A stretch of 6,470 nt of DNA from an uncultured Clostridia bacterium (GTDB lineage: Bacteria; Bacillota; Clostridia; Christensenellales; Borkfalkiaceae), in the NCBI GenBank assembly GCA_946540675.1, contig CAMNIW010000080.1, positions 1 through 6,470 of the forward strand, in the 5' to 3' direction. The notes beneath the pieces were generated by a model, which was given only the letters and a program-made list of their open reading frames with translations, made no database searches and was not told the DNA's origin. Below are positions 1 to 5,144 of this stretch, piece by piece. Each line of letters opens with the position of its first letter. The stretch's first letter is position 1. The position numbers and the translations under genes are program-made.

Positions 1-1
1 C

Positions 2-892
2 GGTAGTTCGGGCGGCGGGTTCGGCGGCTTTTCGGATATTTTCGGCGATATCTTCGGCGCGTTTTCGGGCGGCGGCAACGCTCAGGCGCAGGACAGGACG
101 GGCAGCGATATAACCATAGAACTCGAACTTTCCTTTCTCGACGCGGCAAAGGGTTGCAAAAAAGACGTTACCTACACGCGCAAAGAGCCGTGCGCCGATT
201 GTCGGTCGACGGGCGCAAAAAACGGCACGGCGTACAAGATTTGCGATAAGTGTAAAGGCACTGGCACCATACAGTACACCACGGGCAACAACATATTCAG
301 GACCATATCGCGGCGCGCTTGCGACGAATGCGGCGGCACGGGCAAGAAAATAACCGAAAAATGTCCGACTTGCGGCGGCAAGGGCTATCAAAGGAAATCC
401 ACCACGGTAAGGCTCGACATACCCGCCGGCGCGGATACGGGCAGTTATATGAAGAAGCGCGGCTTCGGCGAAGCGTCCACTACGGGCGGCGAAGCGGGAG
501 ATCTCATCGTCGTATTCAAAGTCGCTCCGCACAAACTTCTCAAAAGGAAAAATTACGACTTATACGTCGATCTTCCGATAGATTTCGTTACGGCGACTCT
601 CGGCGGAAAGGTAAAAGTTCCGACGATAGACAACGCCGTTGAACTCGAAATACCCGAAGGCACGCAGACGGGCAAGGTGTTCACTCTTCGCGGCAAAGGT
701 ATAAATTCGAGATACGGCACGGGCAATCTCTATGCGACGGCTTTCGTCGAAATGCCGACGAAACTTACGCGCGATCAAAAGAAGAAACTTGCCGATTTTC
801 TTGCCGATACGGATCTTAAACAGTACGACAAGATGAAAAAATACAGCGACGGAGTAGAGTCGCTGTACGGAACAAAACCTTATAACAAGTGA
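2..892 (+). CDS. dnaJ: Chaperone protein DnaJ (Hsp40), 3' part, 5' end outside window
   Basis: This is the cytosolic co-chaperone that delivers unfolded clients to DnaK and stimulates its ATPase. The open frame runs from the window edge for 296 residues to TGA. A full DnaJ is about 370-380 residues, so the J domain and part of the Gly/Phe linker are missing only because the window starts here. Seen in order: a G/F-rich stretch with DIFGDIFG (residues 12-19 of the visible part); a cysteine-rich zinc region (64-128) with four CxxC motifs CADC, CDKC, CDEC and CPTC; then the two C-terminal beta domains with the PAG and LRGKG signatures and a charged tail. The first zinc repeat reads CADCRSTG, with Ser for the first Gly of CxxCxGxG; all eight cysteines are present. 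An internal ATG at 449 is not a start. The gene is followed by a strong terminator. In this phylum dnaJ usually ends an hrcA-grpE-dnaK-dnaJ operon, which would lie upstream and is not visible. Confidence 0.97.
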   Translation, partial: GSSGGGFGGFSDIFGDIFGAFSGGGNAQAQDRTGSDITIELELSFLDAAKGCKKDVTYTRKEPCADCRSTGAKNGTAYKICDKCKGTGTIQYTTGNNIFRTISRRACDECGGTGKKITEKCPTCGGKGYQRKSTTVRLDIPAGADTGSYMKKRGFGEASTTGGEAGDLIVVFKVAPHKLLKRKNYDLYVDLPIDFVTATLGGKVKVPTIDNAVELEIPEGTQTGKVFTLRGKGINSRYGTGNLYATAFVEMPTKLTRDQKKKLADFLADTDLKQYDKMKKYSDGVESLYGTKPYNK

Positions 893-915
893 TATGATCG
901 GCGTTTGACGCAGAC

Positions 916-955
916 AAGAAACGCGGCGGAAAAGGTATTCTCCGCCGCGTTTTTC
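916..955 (+). terminator. Rho-independent terminator of dnaJ, probably bidirectional
   Basis: A perfect 12-bp GC-rich stem (919-930 with 941-952) with a 10-base loop is followed by a T-rich run ending at 954. On the minus strand the same stem is followed by TTTCTT, so it may also end the convergent gene whose stop is at 991. It is the only notable structure in the dnaJ to 991 gap. Confidence 0.9.
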
Positions 956-990
956 TTATACGCCGTTTTATTTTTACCGATAAGGCTCTT

Positions 991-1431
991 TTACAGCATC
1001 TTTTTGAGATTTTCCTGATAACGCTCTTCCAGCGCTTTCAATTCTTCGACGAAATTTCTCGTTCTCTCTTCGAGTTTGTCGCCGTAGTTATTGAGAATTT
1101 CGGTAAGTTCGATTATTCCCGTTACCGAGCCTTTTACCATAAGTTCCGCTATATGACCGCGCGATTTGTCTGTCAGGGTATTCATCTTTATCGCGGTGAA
1201 CATCGCGGCTTTTTTCAATGGATTTATATCCTTTGTTTCGGCGTCTCTTTCCGCCATATACCGCGAGAGTTCGTCAATGAATTTACTGTAACCGTCATAT
1301 TCTTTTTTGAGTTCGTTTTCCATTTGTTCGTCATCGCTCGCGCCTTTTATATCCGATATTGATTGCAGTGCGATATGCGCGTTTTTATATACCGAAACGA
1401 GCGTTTCTTTATCGAGATTGAGAGTGTCCAT
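991..1431 (-). CDS. Small all-helical protein of unknown function
   Basis: The protein has 146 residues, and I do not recognise a named family with certainty. It is highly charged, has no signal peptide, no membrane segment and no cysteine, and its heptad-like pattern predicts four or so long helices. The C-terminal third (from about residue 118, EERTRNFVEELKALEERYQE) looks like an amphipathic or coiled-coil helix. The N-terminal part contains YKNAHIALQSISDI and a KMNTLTDKSRGHIAELMVKG segment, a style I associate with hypothetical proteins of gut Clostridia that may adopt a ferritin-like bundle; this is recollection and inference. The ATG at 1431 is supported by an AAAGGCGGTG Shine-Dalgarno (complement of 1442-1451), 10 bases upstream. 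It is convergent with dnaJ and divergent from rplU. No convincing promoter is visible; a TACTAT at 1456-1461 (complement) lacks a good -35 box. Codon use resembles its neighbours. It is very probably a real gene, but its role is open. Confidence 0.85.
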   Translation of the reverse strand: MDTLNLDKETLVSVYKNAHIALQSISDIKGASDDEQMENELKKEYDGYSKFIDELSRYMAERDAETKDINPLKKAAMFTAIKMNTLTDKSRGHIAELMVKGSVTGIIELTEILNNYGDKLEERTRNFVEELKALEERYQENLKKML

Positions 1432-1493
1432 AAAAATTTTTCACCGCCTTTGCAAATAGTATGGAATAAAAACGCAATTTAATGCAAAAACGT

Positions 1494-1522
1494 TTGACAA
1501 AAGTTTGCGGATAGTCTATAAT
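1494..1522 (+). promoter_or_regulatory. Consensus sigma-A promoter of the rplU-rpmA operon
   Basis: TTGACA (1494-1499) and TATAAT (1517-1522) are separated by exactly 17 bases, matching the housekeeping consensus at all twelve positions. Transcription should start near 1529. The 12 bases ending in the -35 box (1488-1499) recur exactly in the rpmE promoter. Confidence 0.93.
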
Positions 1523-1528
1523 TTATTG

Positions 1529-1617
1529 GAAACCGCTCGGAAAGGGAAAAGTCGCGTAAAATAACGCGCCCCGAATATATTTTCCGGCGAGATTAGACAG
1601 GAGGTCTATTTTTTCAG
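1529..1617 (+). promoter_or_regulatory. Structured mRNA leader of rplU (L21-leader-like), with RBS hairpin
   Basis: The predicted leader is about 89 bases and can fold into two elements. The first is nested. CTC and GGAAA (1536-1543) pair with TTTCC (1581-1585) and GAG (1589-1591). Inside this, GGG (1544-1546) pairs with CCC (1569-1571), enclosing a 5-bp hairpin (1553-1557 with 1564-1568). The second element is a 5-bp hairpin (1594-1598 with 1604-1608) whose loop and 3' edge hold the AGGAGG Shine-Dalgarno (1599-1604), followed directly by six T (1609-1614). An L21 leader element is known in low-GC Gram-positive bacteria and is thought to be autoregulatory. Membership of that family is inferred from position and foldability only. 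Confidence 0.5.
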
Positions 1618-1926
1618 ATGTACGCAGTAATTGAAAACGGAAGCAAGCAGTACAAAGTAGCCGTAGGCGACGTCGTCGATTTTGAGAAACTCGACGCGGA
1701 AGTCGGCGCTAAGGTAGAGTTCAACGTGCTCCTTGTATCGGACGAAAACGGTATCAAGGTCGCTAAGGAAGTCGAAGGGTTCAAGGCGGTAGGCGAAGTC
1801 GAAGCTCAGGCAAAGGCGAAGAAGATAATCGTCTATAAGTACAAAGCCAAGAAGAACGAAAGAAAGAAACAGGGACACAGACAACCCTATACGAGAGTTA
1901 AGATTGTCGAGATCGCTGCGAAGTAA
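1618..1926 (+). CDS. rplU: Large ribosomal subunit protein L21 (bL21)
   Basis: This is a 50S subunit protein that binds 23S rRNA, complete at 102 residues, the usual family length. The start MYAVIENGSKQYKV is the typical L21 opening. The conserved basic RNA-binding stretch KYKAKKNERKKQGHRQPYT (residues 74-92) and the C-terminal VKIVEI strand are present. The ATG at 1618 has an AGGAGG site 13 bases upstream, a somewhat long spacing, embedded in a small hairpin. It is the first gene of a two-gene operon; rpmA starts 17 bases after its TAA stop. In most Bacillota a prp (ysxB) gene lies between the two, and here there is no room for one. Expression should be high from the consensus promoter and may be modulated by the leader structure. 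Confidence 0.98.
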   Translation: MYAVIENGSKQYKVAVGDVVDFEKLDAEVGAKVEFNVLLVSDENGIKVAKEVEGFKAVGEVEAQAKAKKIIVYKYKAKKNERKKQGHRQPYTRVKIVEIAAK

Positions 1927-1943
1927 TAGGAGGATATGCCGAT

Positions 1944-2219
1944 ATGTTATTTATAAGATTATTCGCACATAAGAAAGGTGTAGGTAGCACGAGAAACGGT
2001 CGTGACAGCGCGGCGAAAAGGCTCGGACCCAAGAGATCCGACGGACAAAAGGTTCTCGCGGGCAACATTCTCGTAAGGCAAAGGGGAACGAAGTTCCATC
2101 CCGGTAACAACGTAGGAATAGGCAGCGACGACACGTTGTACGCTCTTATCGACGGCGTAGTCAGGTTTGAAAGACTCGGCAGAGATAAAAAGCAGGTCAG
2201 CGTTTACGTAGCCGAATAA
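1944..2219 (+). CDS. rpmA: Large ribosomal subunit protein L27 (bL27) with shortened N-terminal extension
   Basis: L27 is a 50S protein whose N-terminal tail reaches towards the peptidyl transferase centre. It has 91 residues and the family signature GNILVRQRGTKFHPG (about residues 49-63), plus the usual N-terminal body HKKGVGSTRNGRDS and the C-terminal DKKQVSVYV. The protein starts MLFIRLFAHKKG. In Bacillota, L27 is normally made with a roughly nine-residue extension ending in QFF, removed by the Prp protease before the Ala. Here only seven residues precede that Ala and the end reads RLF. The start is fixed by an AGGAGG at 1928-1933, 10 bases upstream of ATG. It follows rplU directly, without prp, and is followed by a terminator, so the obg gene often found next is not in this operon. 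Confidence 0.98.
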   Translation: MLFIRLFAHKKGVGSTRNGRDSAAKRLGPKRSDGQKVLAGNILVRQRGTKFHPGNNVGIGSDDTLYALIDGVVRFERLGRDKKQVSVYVAE

Positions 2220-2226
2220 AAAAACC

Positions 2227-2255
2227 AACGGATTCGCGTCGCGGATCCGTTTTTT
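2227..2255 (+). terminator. Rho-independent terminator of the rplU-rpmA operon
   Basis: Seven bases (2227-2233) pair with 2245-2251. The stem extends by a T-G pair and CGC/GCG (2235-2237 with 2241-2243) around a three-base loop. A run of T to 2255 follows. It begins 7 bases after the rpmA stop. Confidence 0.92.
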
Positions 2256-2277
2256 ATTATATTGTTTTTAATGAGAT

Positions 2278-2304
2278 AAGGAGTTCGGCGCGGTTTTTCC
2301 GCGC
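2278..2304 (+). promoter_or_regulatory. Distant Shine-Dalgarno and hairpin ahead of the ogg start
   Basis: AAGGAG at 2278-2283 is the only good ribosome binding site upstream of ogg but lies 26 bases before TTG 2310 and 35 before ATG 2319. Between them is a perfect 6-bp hairpin, GCGCGG (2288-2293) with CCGCGC (2299-2304) and a T5 loop. If folded, it would leave 9 unpaired bases between the site and the TTG, or 18 to the ATG. The functional meaning is inference. Confidence 0.4.
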
Positions 2305-2318
2305 GTCGGTTGTCACGT

Positions 2319-3155
2319 ATGATAAGTTTTGATTTTGACAGGGAATATTTCGACGCGACGGCAACTCTCGAATGCGGTCAGATATTCAGGTTCCGCCCGT
2401 ATAAAGACGGATATATCGTCTTTTCGACGGACAAGGCTTGTTACGTGCGTTCTGAAGGGCATAAGACCGTAATCGAGTGTGAAGACGAAGAATATTTCCG
2501 TAATTTTTTCGATTTATCGGAAGATTATTCGGAAATTTGCCGTTTCGCGATGAATTGCGGTCACGAAATAGTCAGGCTCGCGGCGGATAAGGCCCGCGGT
2601 ATAAGGATACTCCGTCAGGACGAAGAAGAGATGTTTTATTCCTTTATCGTCTCGCAAAACAATATGATACCGAGAATAAAGGGCATAATAGAGCGGACGA
2701 GTGCCGCCATCGGGGAAAAGCGCGATTTTTGCGGCGAAGAATACTTTTCTTTTCCCAAGACGGCCGCTTTTTCGAAATGCGACGAAGATTTTTTCAAAGG
2801 GCTCGGTTACGGATACAGGTCGGCGTATATGACGGCTTGTTCCGCGGCGATAGAAAGCGGCGAAGTCGACCTGAAAAAACTCGGAGAAGCCGACACGGCG
2901 ACTCTTAAAAAGTCGCTTATATCTATGAAGGGAGTAGGACCAAAGGTCGCTGACTGCATAGCGCTTTTCGGCTACCACAGGACGGACAGTTTTCCCGTCG
3001 ATACCTGGATAGAGAAACTTTACCGCGAAGACTTCGGCGGAACTCTCAAAGACAGAAAGAAAATATCCGAGTATTTTACGGGCGAATTCGGAACTTACGG
3101 CGGATACGTCCAGCAGTATATATTTTATTATAAGAGAAGTCTTGCCGCTAAATGA
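2319..3155 (+). CDS. ogg: 8-oxoguanine DNA glycosylase/AP lyase, OGG1 type
   Basis: This base-excision repair enzyme removes 8-oxoguanine paired with cytosine and can nick the abasic site. It has 278 residues from ATG 2319. In order: an N-terminal OGG-type domain with LECGQIFRF (about residues 17-25); the SQNNMIPRI segment (about 112-120), matching the Asn pair that OGG1 uses near the estranged cytosine; and the helix-hairpin-helix MKGVGPKVADCI (about 203-214) followed by FPVDTW. The Lys in GVGPK (K209) and the Asp in PVD (D228) correspond to the catalytic Lys and Asp of human OGG1 (K249, D268). The start is uncertain: TTG at 2310 would add three residues, and neither has a nearby Shine-Dalgarno. 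There are no cysteines in an iron-sulfur arrangement, so it is not the MutY/Nth branch. Its own promoter is not evident. It is convergent with spoVG. Confidence 0.93.
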   Translation: MISFDFDREYFDATATLECGQIFRFRPYKDGYIVFSTDKACYVRSEGHKTVIECEDEEYFRNFFDLSEDYSEICRFAMNCGHEIVRLAADKARGIRILRQDEEEMFYSFIVSQNNMIPRIKGIIERTSAAIGEKRDFCGEEYFSFPKTAAFSKCDEDFFKGLGYGYRSAYMTACSAAIESGEVDLKKLGEADTATLKKSLISMKGVGPKVADCIALFGYHRTDSFPVDTWIEKLYREDFGGTLKDRKKISEYFTGEFGTYGGYVQQYIFYYKRSLAAK

Positions 3156-3170
3156 TTTACGGCGGCACAT

Positions 3171-3204
3171 AAAAAATCCCGCGGTTAATCCGCGGGATTT
3201 TTTT
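3171..3204 (+). terminator. Bidirectional rho-independent terminator between ogg and spoVG
   Basis: A perfect 14-bp stem (3171-3184 with 3190-3203) has a TTAAT loop. The GC core is CCCGCGG/CCGCGGG, flanked by A6 on the left and T7 on the right, so both strands give a U tract. It overlaps the stop codon of spoVG (3203-3205). Confidence 0.95.
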
Positions 3205-3469
3205 ACGCCTTTGCGAGTTCTGTCTTAAACGCGTTCAAAACGGCTTCTATAATTACCTGTCTTGTTTCCGTGTTTATGGGATGAGCAATATCTCTGTACT
3301 CTCCGTCGCTTGCCTTTCTCGAGGGCATCGCGATAAAATATCCTTCGTTGCCTTCGATGATCTTGATGTCGTGAATCACGAAGCAATCGTCGATGGTGAT
3401 GGACGCTACCGCTTTAAGCTTGCTGTCCTCCTTTTGGACGATCCTGACCTTTACATCCGAAATCTTCAT
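3203..3469 (-). CDS. spoVG: SpoVG family RNA/DNA-binding regulator
   Basis: SpoVG proteins are small cytosolic nucleic-acid-binding regulators. In spore formers they act in septation and cortex formation; in other Bacillota they affect envelope and virulence genes. The 88-residue protein starts MKISDVKVRIV, the usual family opening, and contains ASITIDDCFVIHDIKIIEG, GYFIAMPSRK and the DGEYRDIAHPI block, all diagnostic. A longer reading from ATG 3502 would add 11 residues, but its codons run through the AGGAGGG ribosome site (complement of 3482-3488), so the start at 3469, 12 bases downstream of that site, is preferred. It is usually next to purR and glmU or prs; here it lies alone, divergent from murC. 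Transcription is from a sigma-A-like promoter at 3521-3549. SpoVG alone does not prove that the host sporulates. Confidence 0.97.
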   Translation of the reverse strand: MKISDVKVRIVQKEDSKLKAVASITIDDCFVIHDIKIIEGNEGYFIAMPSRKASDGEYRDIAHPINTETRQVIIEAVLNAFKTELAKA

Positions 3470-3520
3470 TGTTTTAACAAACCCTCCTAAATATTTTGAC
3501 ACAACGGTATCAATACGGTA

Positions 3521-3549
3521 ATAATACTATATTTCGGGGCTAATTACAA
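3521..3549 (-). promoter_or_regulatory. Sigma-A-like promoter of spoVG
   Basis: On the minus strand, TTGTAA (complement of 3544-3549) and TATTAT (complement of 3521-3526) are separated by 17 bases. Transcription would start near 3514, giving a leader of about 45 bases that includes the AGGAGGG site. I do not see a clear sigma-H pattern like that reported for Bacillus spoVG. Confidence 0.7.
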
Positions 3550-3601
3550 TAAAAAAAGCAAAAATTTTTCCTATTTTTCAAACAAATGGCAAAAAAGCAG
3601 G

Positions 3602-3621
3602 TATAAATCATATAATTTGGT
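3602..3621 (+). promoter_or_regulatory. Probable -10 region of murC, implying a leaderless transcript
   Basis: TATAAT at 3611-3616 ends five bases before the murC ATG, and TATAAA lies at 3602-3607. Neither has a good -35 box: TGGCAA at 3587-3592 gives an 18-base spacer and matches three of six positions. Initiation about seven bases past 3616 would fall at or next to the ATG. Confidence 0.45.
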
Positions 3622-4959
3622 ATGTCATTTAACGAAAAAAACATTTGCGCTCATTTTATCGGTATCGGCGGAGTAAGTATGAGCGGTCTTGCCGAATATC
3701 TTCTTTCCGTCGGTTTCGAAGTCAGCGGCAGCGACAGGGCGGAGTCGGTATATACCGATAAACTAAAAAAACTCGGATGCAAGATATATATCGGGCACCG
3801 TGCGGAAAACGTTAATAAAGCGGCGGTCGTAGTGTACAGCGACGCCGTAAAAGACGACAACGCGGAACTCGTCTTCGCGCGCGAAAGGGATCTTTACGTG
3901 TTGTCCAGAGCCGAACTTCTCGCGATGGTAGCGGATAACTTTGCCGTGAGAATAGGCGTGTGCGGCTGTCACGGCAAGACGACGGCAACCTGTATGATCG
4001 CGCACGTGATGAAGTGCGCAAGGGAGAAGTTTACCGCGCATATCGGCGGACGCGACGTCGATTTCGGCAACTTTATATCGCGCGGAAGCCGTTTTTTCGT
4101 CAGCGAAGTATGCGAATTCAAAAAGAACATAACAAGGTTCACCGCCGATTATTCCCTTTGTATGAGTACCGATTCGGATCATCTGGACAGTTATTCGTCG
4201 GAAGGCGAACTCATCGGGGCTTACGGCGACTTTTTCGCGAGAAGCAAGGTCGCCGCGTTATACGACGGCGACGCAAAATTCAATTTGTTTGCGGATAAAG
4301 TCGTCGCTTTCGGTGAAAAACCCGACAGTAAATACATTTTCCGCGGAGTAAAAGACGACGGCGGCAGGTATTCCTTCGACCTGTGCTCAGGCGGCAGGAA
4401 ACTTGCGAGAATACGGCTGAAAGTCAGGGGAAGACACAATATGATAAACGCTCTCGGCGCGGCGGCTATATGTCTGGAAGCCGGTATAAGCGCAGGTGCG
4501 GTAAAGCGCGGGCTCGAAGATTTCCGCGGAGCGGAAAGGCGGTTCGAGAGTATGGGAACGATCGGCAAAAGGGAAGTCGTCGCGGATTATGCGCACCACC
4601 CGAAAGAGATTTCGGCAACGCTTTCGCTCGCCCGCGAGATAAGCGGGGATAACGTTACCGTCGTATTTCAGCCGCATACGTACACTCGCACGCTCTTTTT
4701 GAAGGACGAATTTATAAAAGTCTTGTCCGGTATAGAAGACCTTATACTGTATAAGACCTATCCCGCGCGTGAAACTTACGTAAAAGGCGGAAGCGCTTTC
4801 GATCTGTACGGGGAAATCGGTAAAAAATGCGGCTACCGTTCCGACGCGGACGAACTTATGACAGACCTTTCCGAGAGAAAAGGCAAGGGGTTGATACTTA
4901 TTCTCGGCGCGGGCGACCTTTACGACGCGATAAAAAAGAGATTGACCGAGCGCGAATAG
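3622..4959 (+). CDS. murC: UDP-N-acetylmuramate--L-alanine ligase (MurC)
   Basis: This cytoplasmic enzyme uses ATP to add L-alanine to UDP-MurNAc, the first amino acid of the peptidoglycan stem peptide. It has 445 residues, a normal length. In order: the Rossmann-like UDP-binding domain with HFIGIGGVSMSG (11-22); the ATP-binding loop GCHGKTT (115-121); the central domain with SEVCEF (161-166) and DSDHLD (184-189); and the C-terminal domain with DYAHHPKEI (322-330) and FQPHTYTRT (349-357). SEVCEF takes the place of the common EADESD block, as in a sub-group of clostridial MurC proteins (from memory). The ATG is forced by an in-frame TAA at 3613-3615 upstream and the need to keep GIGG, yet no Shine-Dalgarno precedes it. 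Expression is probably from a promoter abutting the ATG. Its upstream neighbour spoVG is divergent. There is no sign of decay. Confidence 0.97.
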   Translation: MSFNEKNICAHFIGIGGVSMSGLAEYLLSVGFEVSGSDRAESVYTDKLKKLGCKIYIGHRAENVNKAAVVVYSDAVKDDNAELVFARERDLYVLSRAELLAMVADNFAVRIGVCGCHGKTTATCMIAHVMKCAREKFTAHIGGRDVDFGNFISRGSRFFVSEVCEFKKNITRFTADYSLCMSTDSDHLDSYSSEGELIGAYGDFFARSKVAALYDGDAKFNLFADKVVAFGEKPDSKYIFRGVKDDGGRYSFDLCSGGRKLARIRLKVRGRHNMINALGAAAICLEAGISAGAVKRGLEDFRGAERRFESMGTIGKREVVADYAHHPKEISATLSLAREISGDNVTVVFQPHTYTRTLFLKDEFIKVLSGIEDLILYKTYPARETYVKGGSAFDLYGEIGKKCGYRSDADELMTDLSERKGKGLILILGAGDLYDAIKKRLTERE

Positions 4960-4966
4960 GTTGAAC

Positions 4967-4998
4967 CCGCCCGCAAAGCGCGCTTTTTGGCGGATTTT
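4967..4998 (+). terminator. Weak candidate terminator after murC
   Basis: CCGC (4971-4974) can pair with GCGG (4990-4993) and AAAG (4975-4978) with CTTT (4983-4986), leaving a three-base bulge; ATTTT follows. An alternative pairing is CCGCC (4967-4971) with GGCGG (4989-4993). It is imperfect and its T tract is short. The rest of the gap to 5094 shows no gene or structure I can support. Confidence 0.35.
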
Positions 4999-5093
4999 CC
5001 GCTCATCTTCCTTGAAATATGTCAAGTATTACTTCGTGGTCTTCGCGGAAAATATTCACACTCGGCTATAGATACGGGGCGGCGTTCTTTTGT

Positions 5094-5126
5094 AAAAACA
5101 AGTCCGCGCGTAGAACGCGCGGACTT
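5094..5126 (-). terminator. Rho-independent terminator of the minus-strand dehydrogenase-like gene
   Basis: A perfect 11-bp stem (5100-5110 with 5116-5126) has a five-base loop. Read on the minus strand it is followed by TGTTTTT (complement of 5094-5100), and it lies 18 bases after the stop codon at 5145. Read on the plus strand it has only a short T run, so it may give weak protection against murC read-through. Confidence 0.88.
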
Positions 5127-5144
5127 TCATATCCGTAAATTTTT

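Noticed and set aside
1441..1493. A minus-strand promoter for the 991-1431 gene (TACTAT at 1456-1461).
   Set aside because: The only plausible -35 (TTGCAT, complement of 1482-1487) gives a 20-base spacer, and the 17-base position holds CATTAA; too weak to list as a feature.
2514..3170. A 218-residue open frame on the minus strand across ogg.
   Set aside because: It lies opposite a gene with clear OGG1 motifs and shows no recognisable family or ribosome site, so it is a shadow frame from the codon bias.
3203..3502. A longer spoVG product starting at ATG 3502.
   Set aside because: The extra 11 codons contain the AGGAGGG ribosome site, and family proteins begin at MKISDV.
4387..5025. A 212-residue minus-strand open frame overlapping the end of murC.
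   Set aside because: It is antisense to conserved MurC motifs, has a low-complexity basic/aromatic composition typical of antisense translation, and lacks any start signal.
4960..5093. A possible small gene or RNA between murC and the convergent gene.
   Set aside because: There is no start with a ribosome site, no coding-like frame, and only a weak hairpin near 4967-4998.
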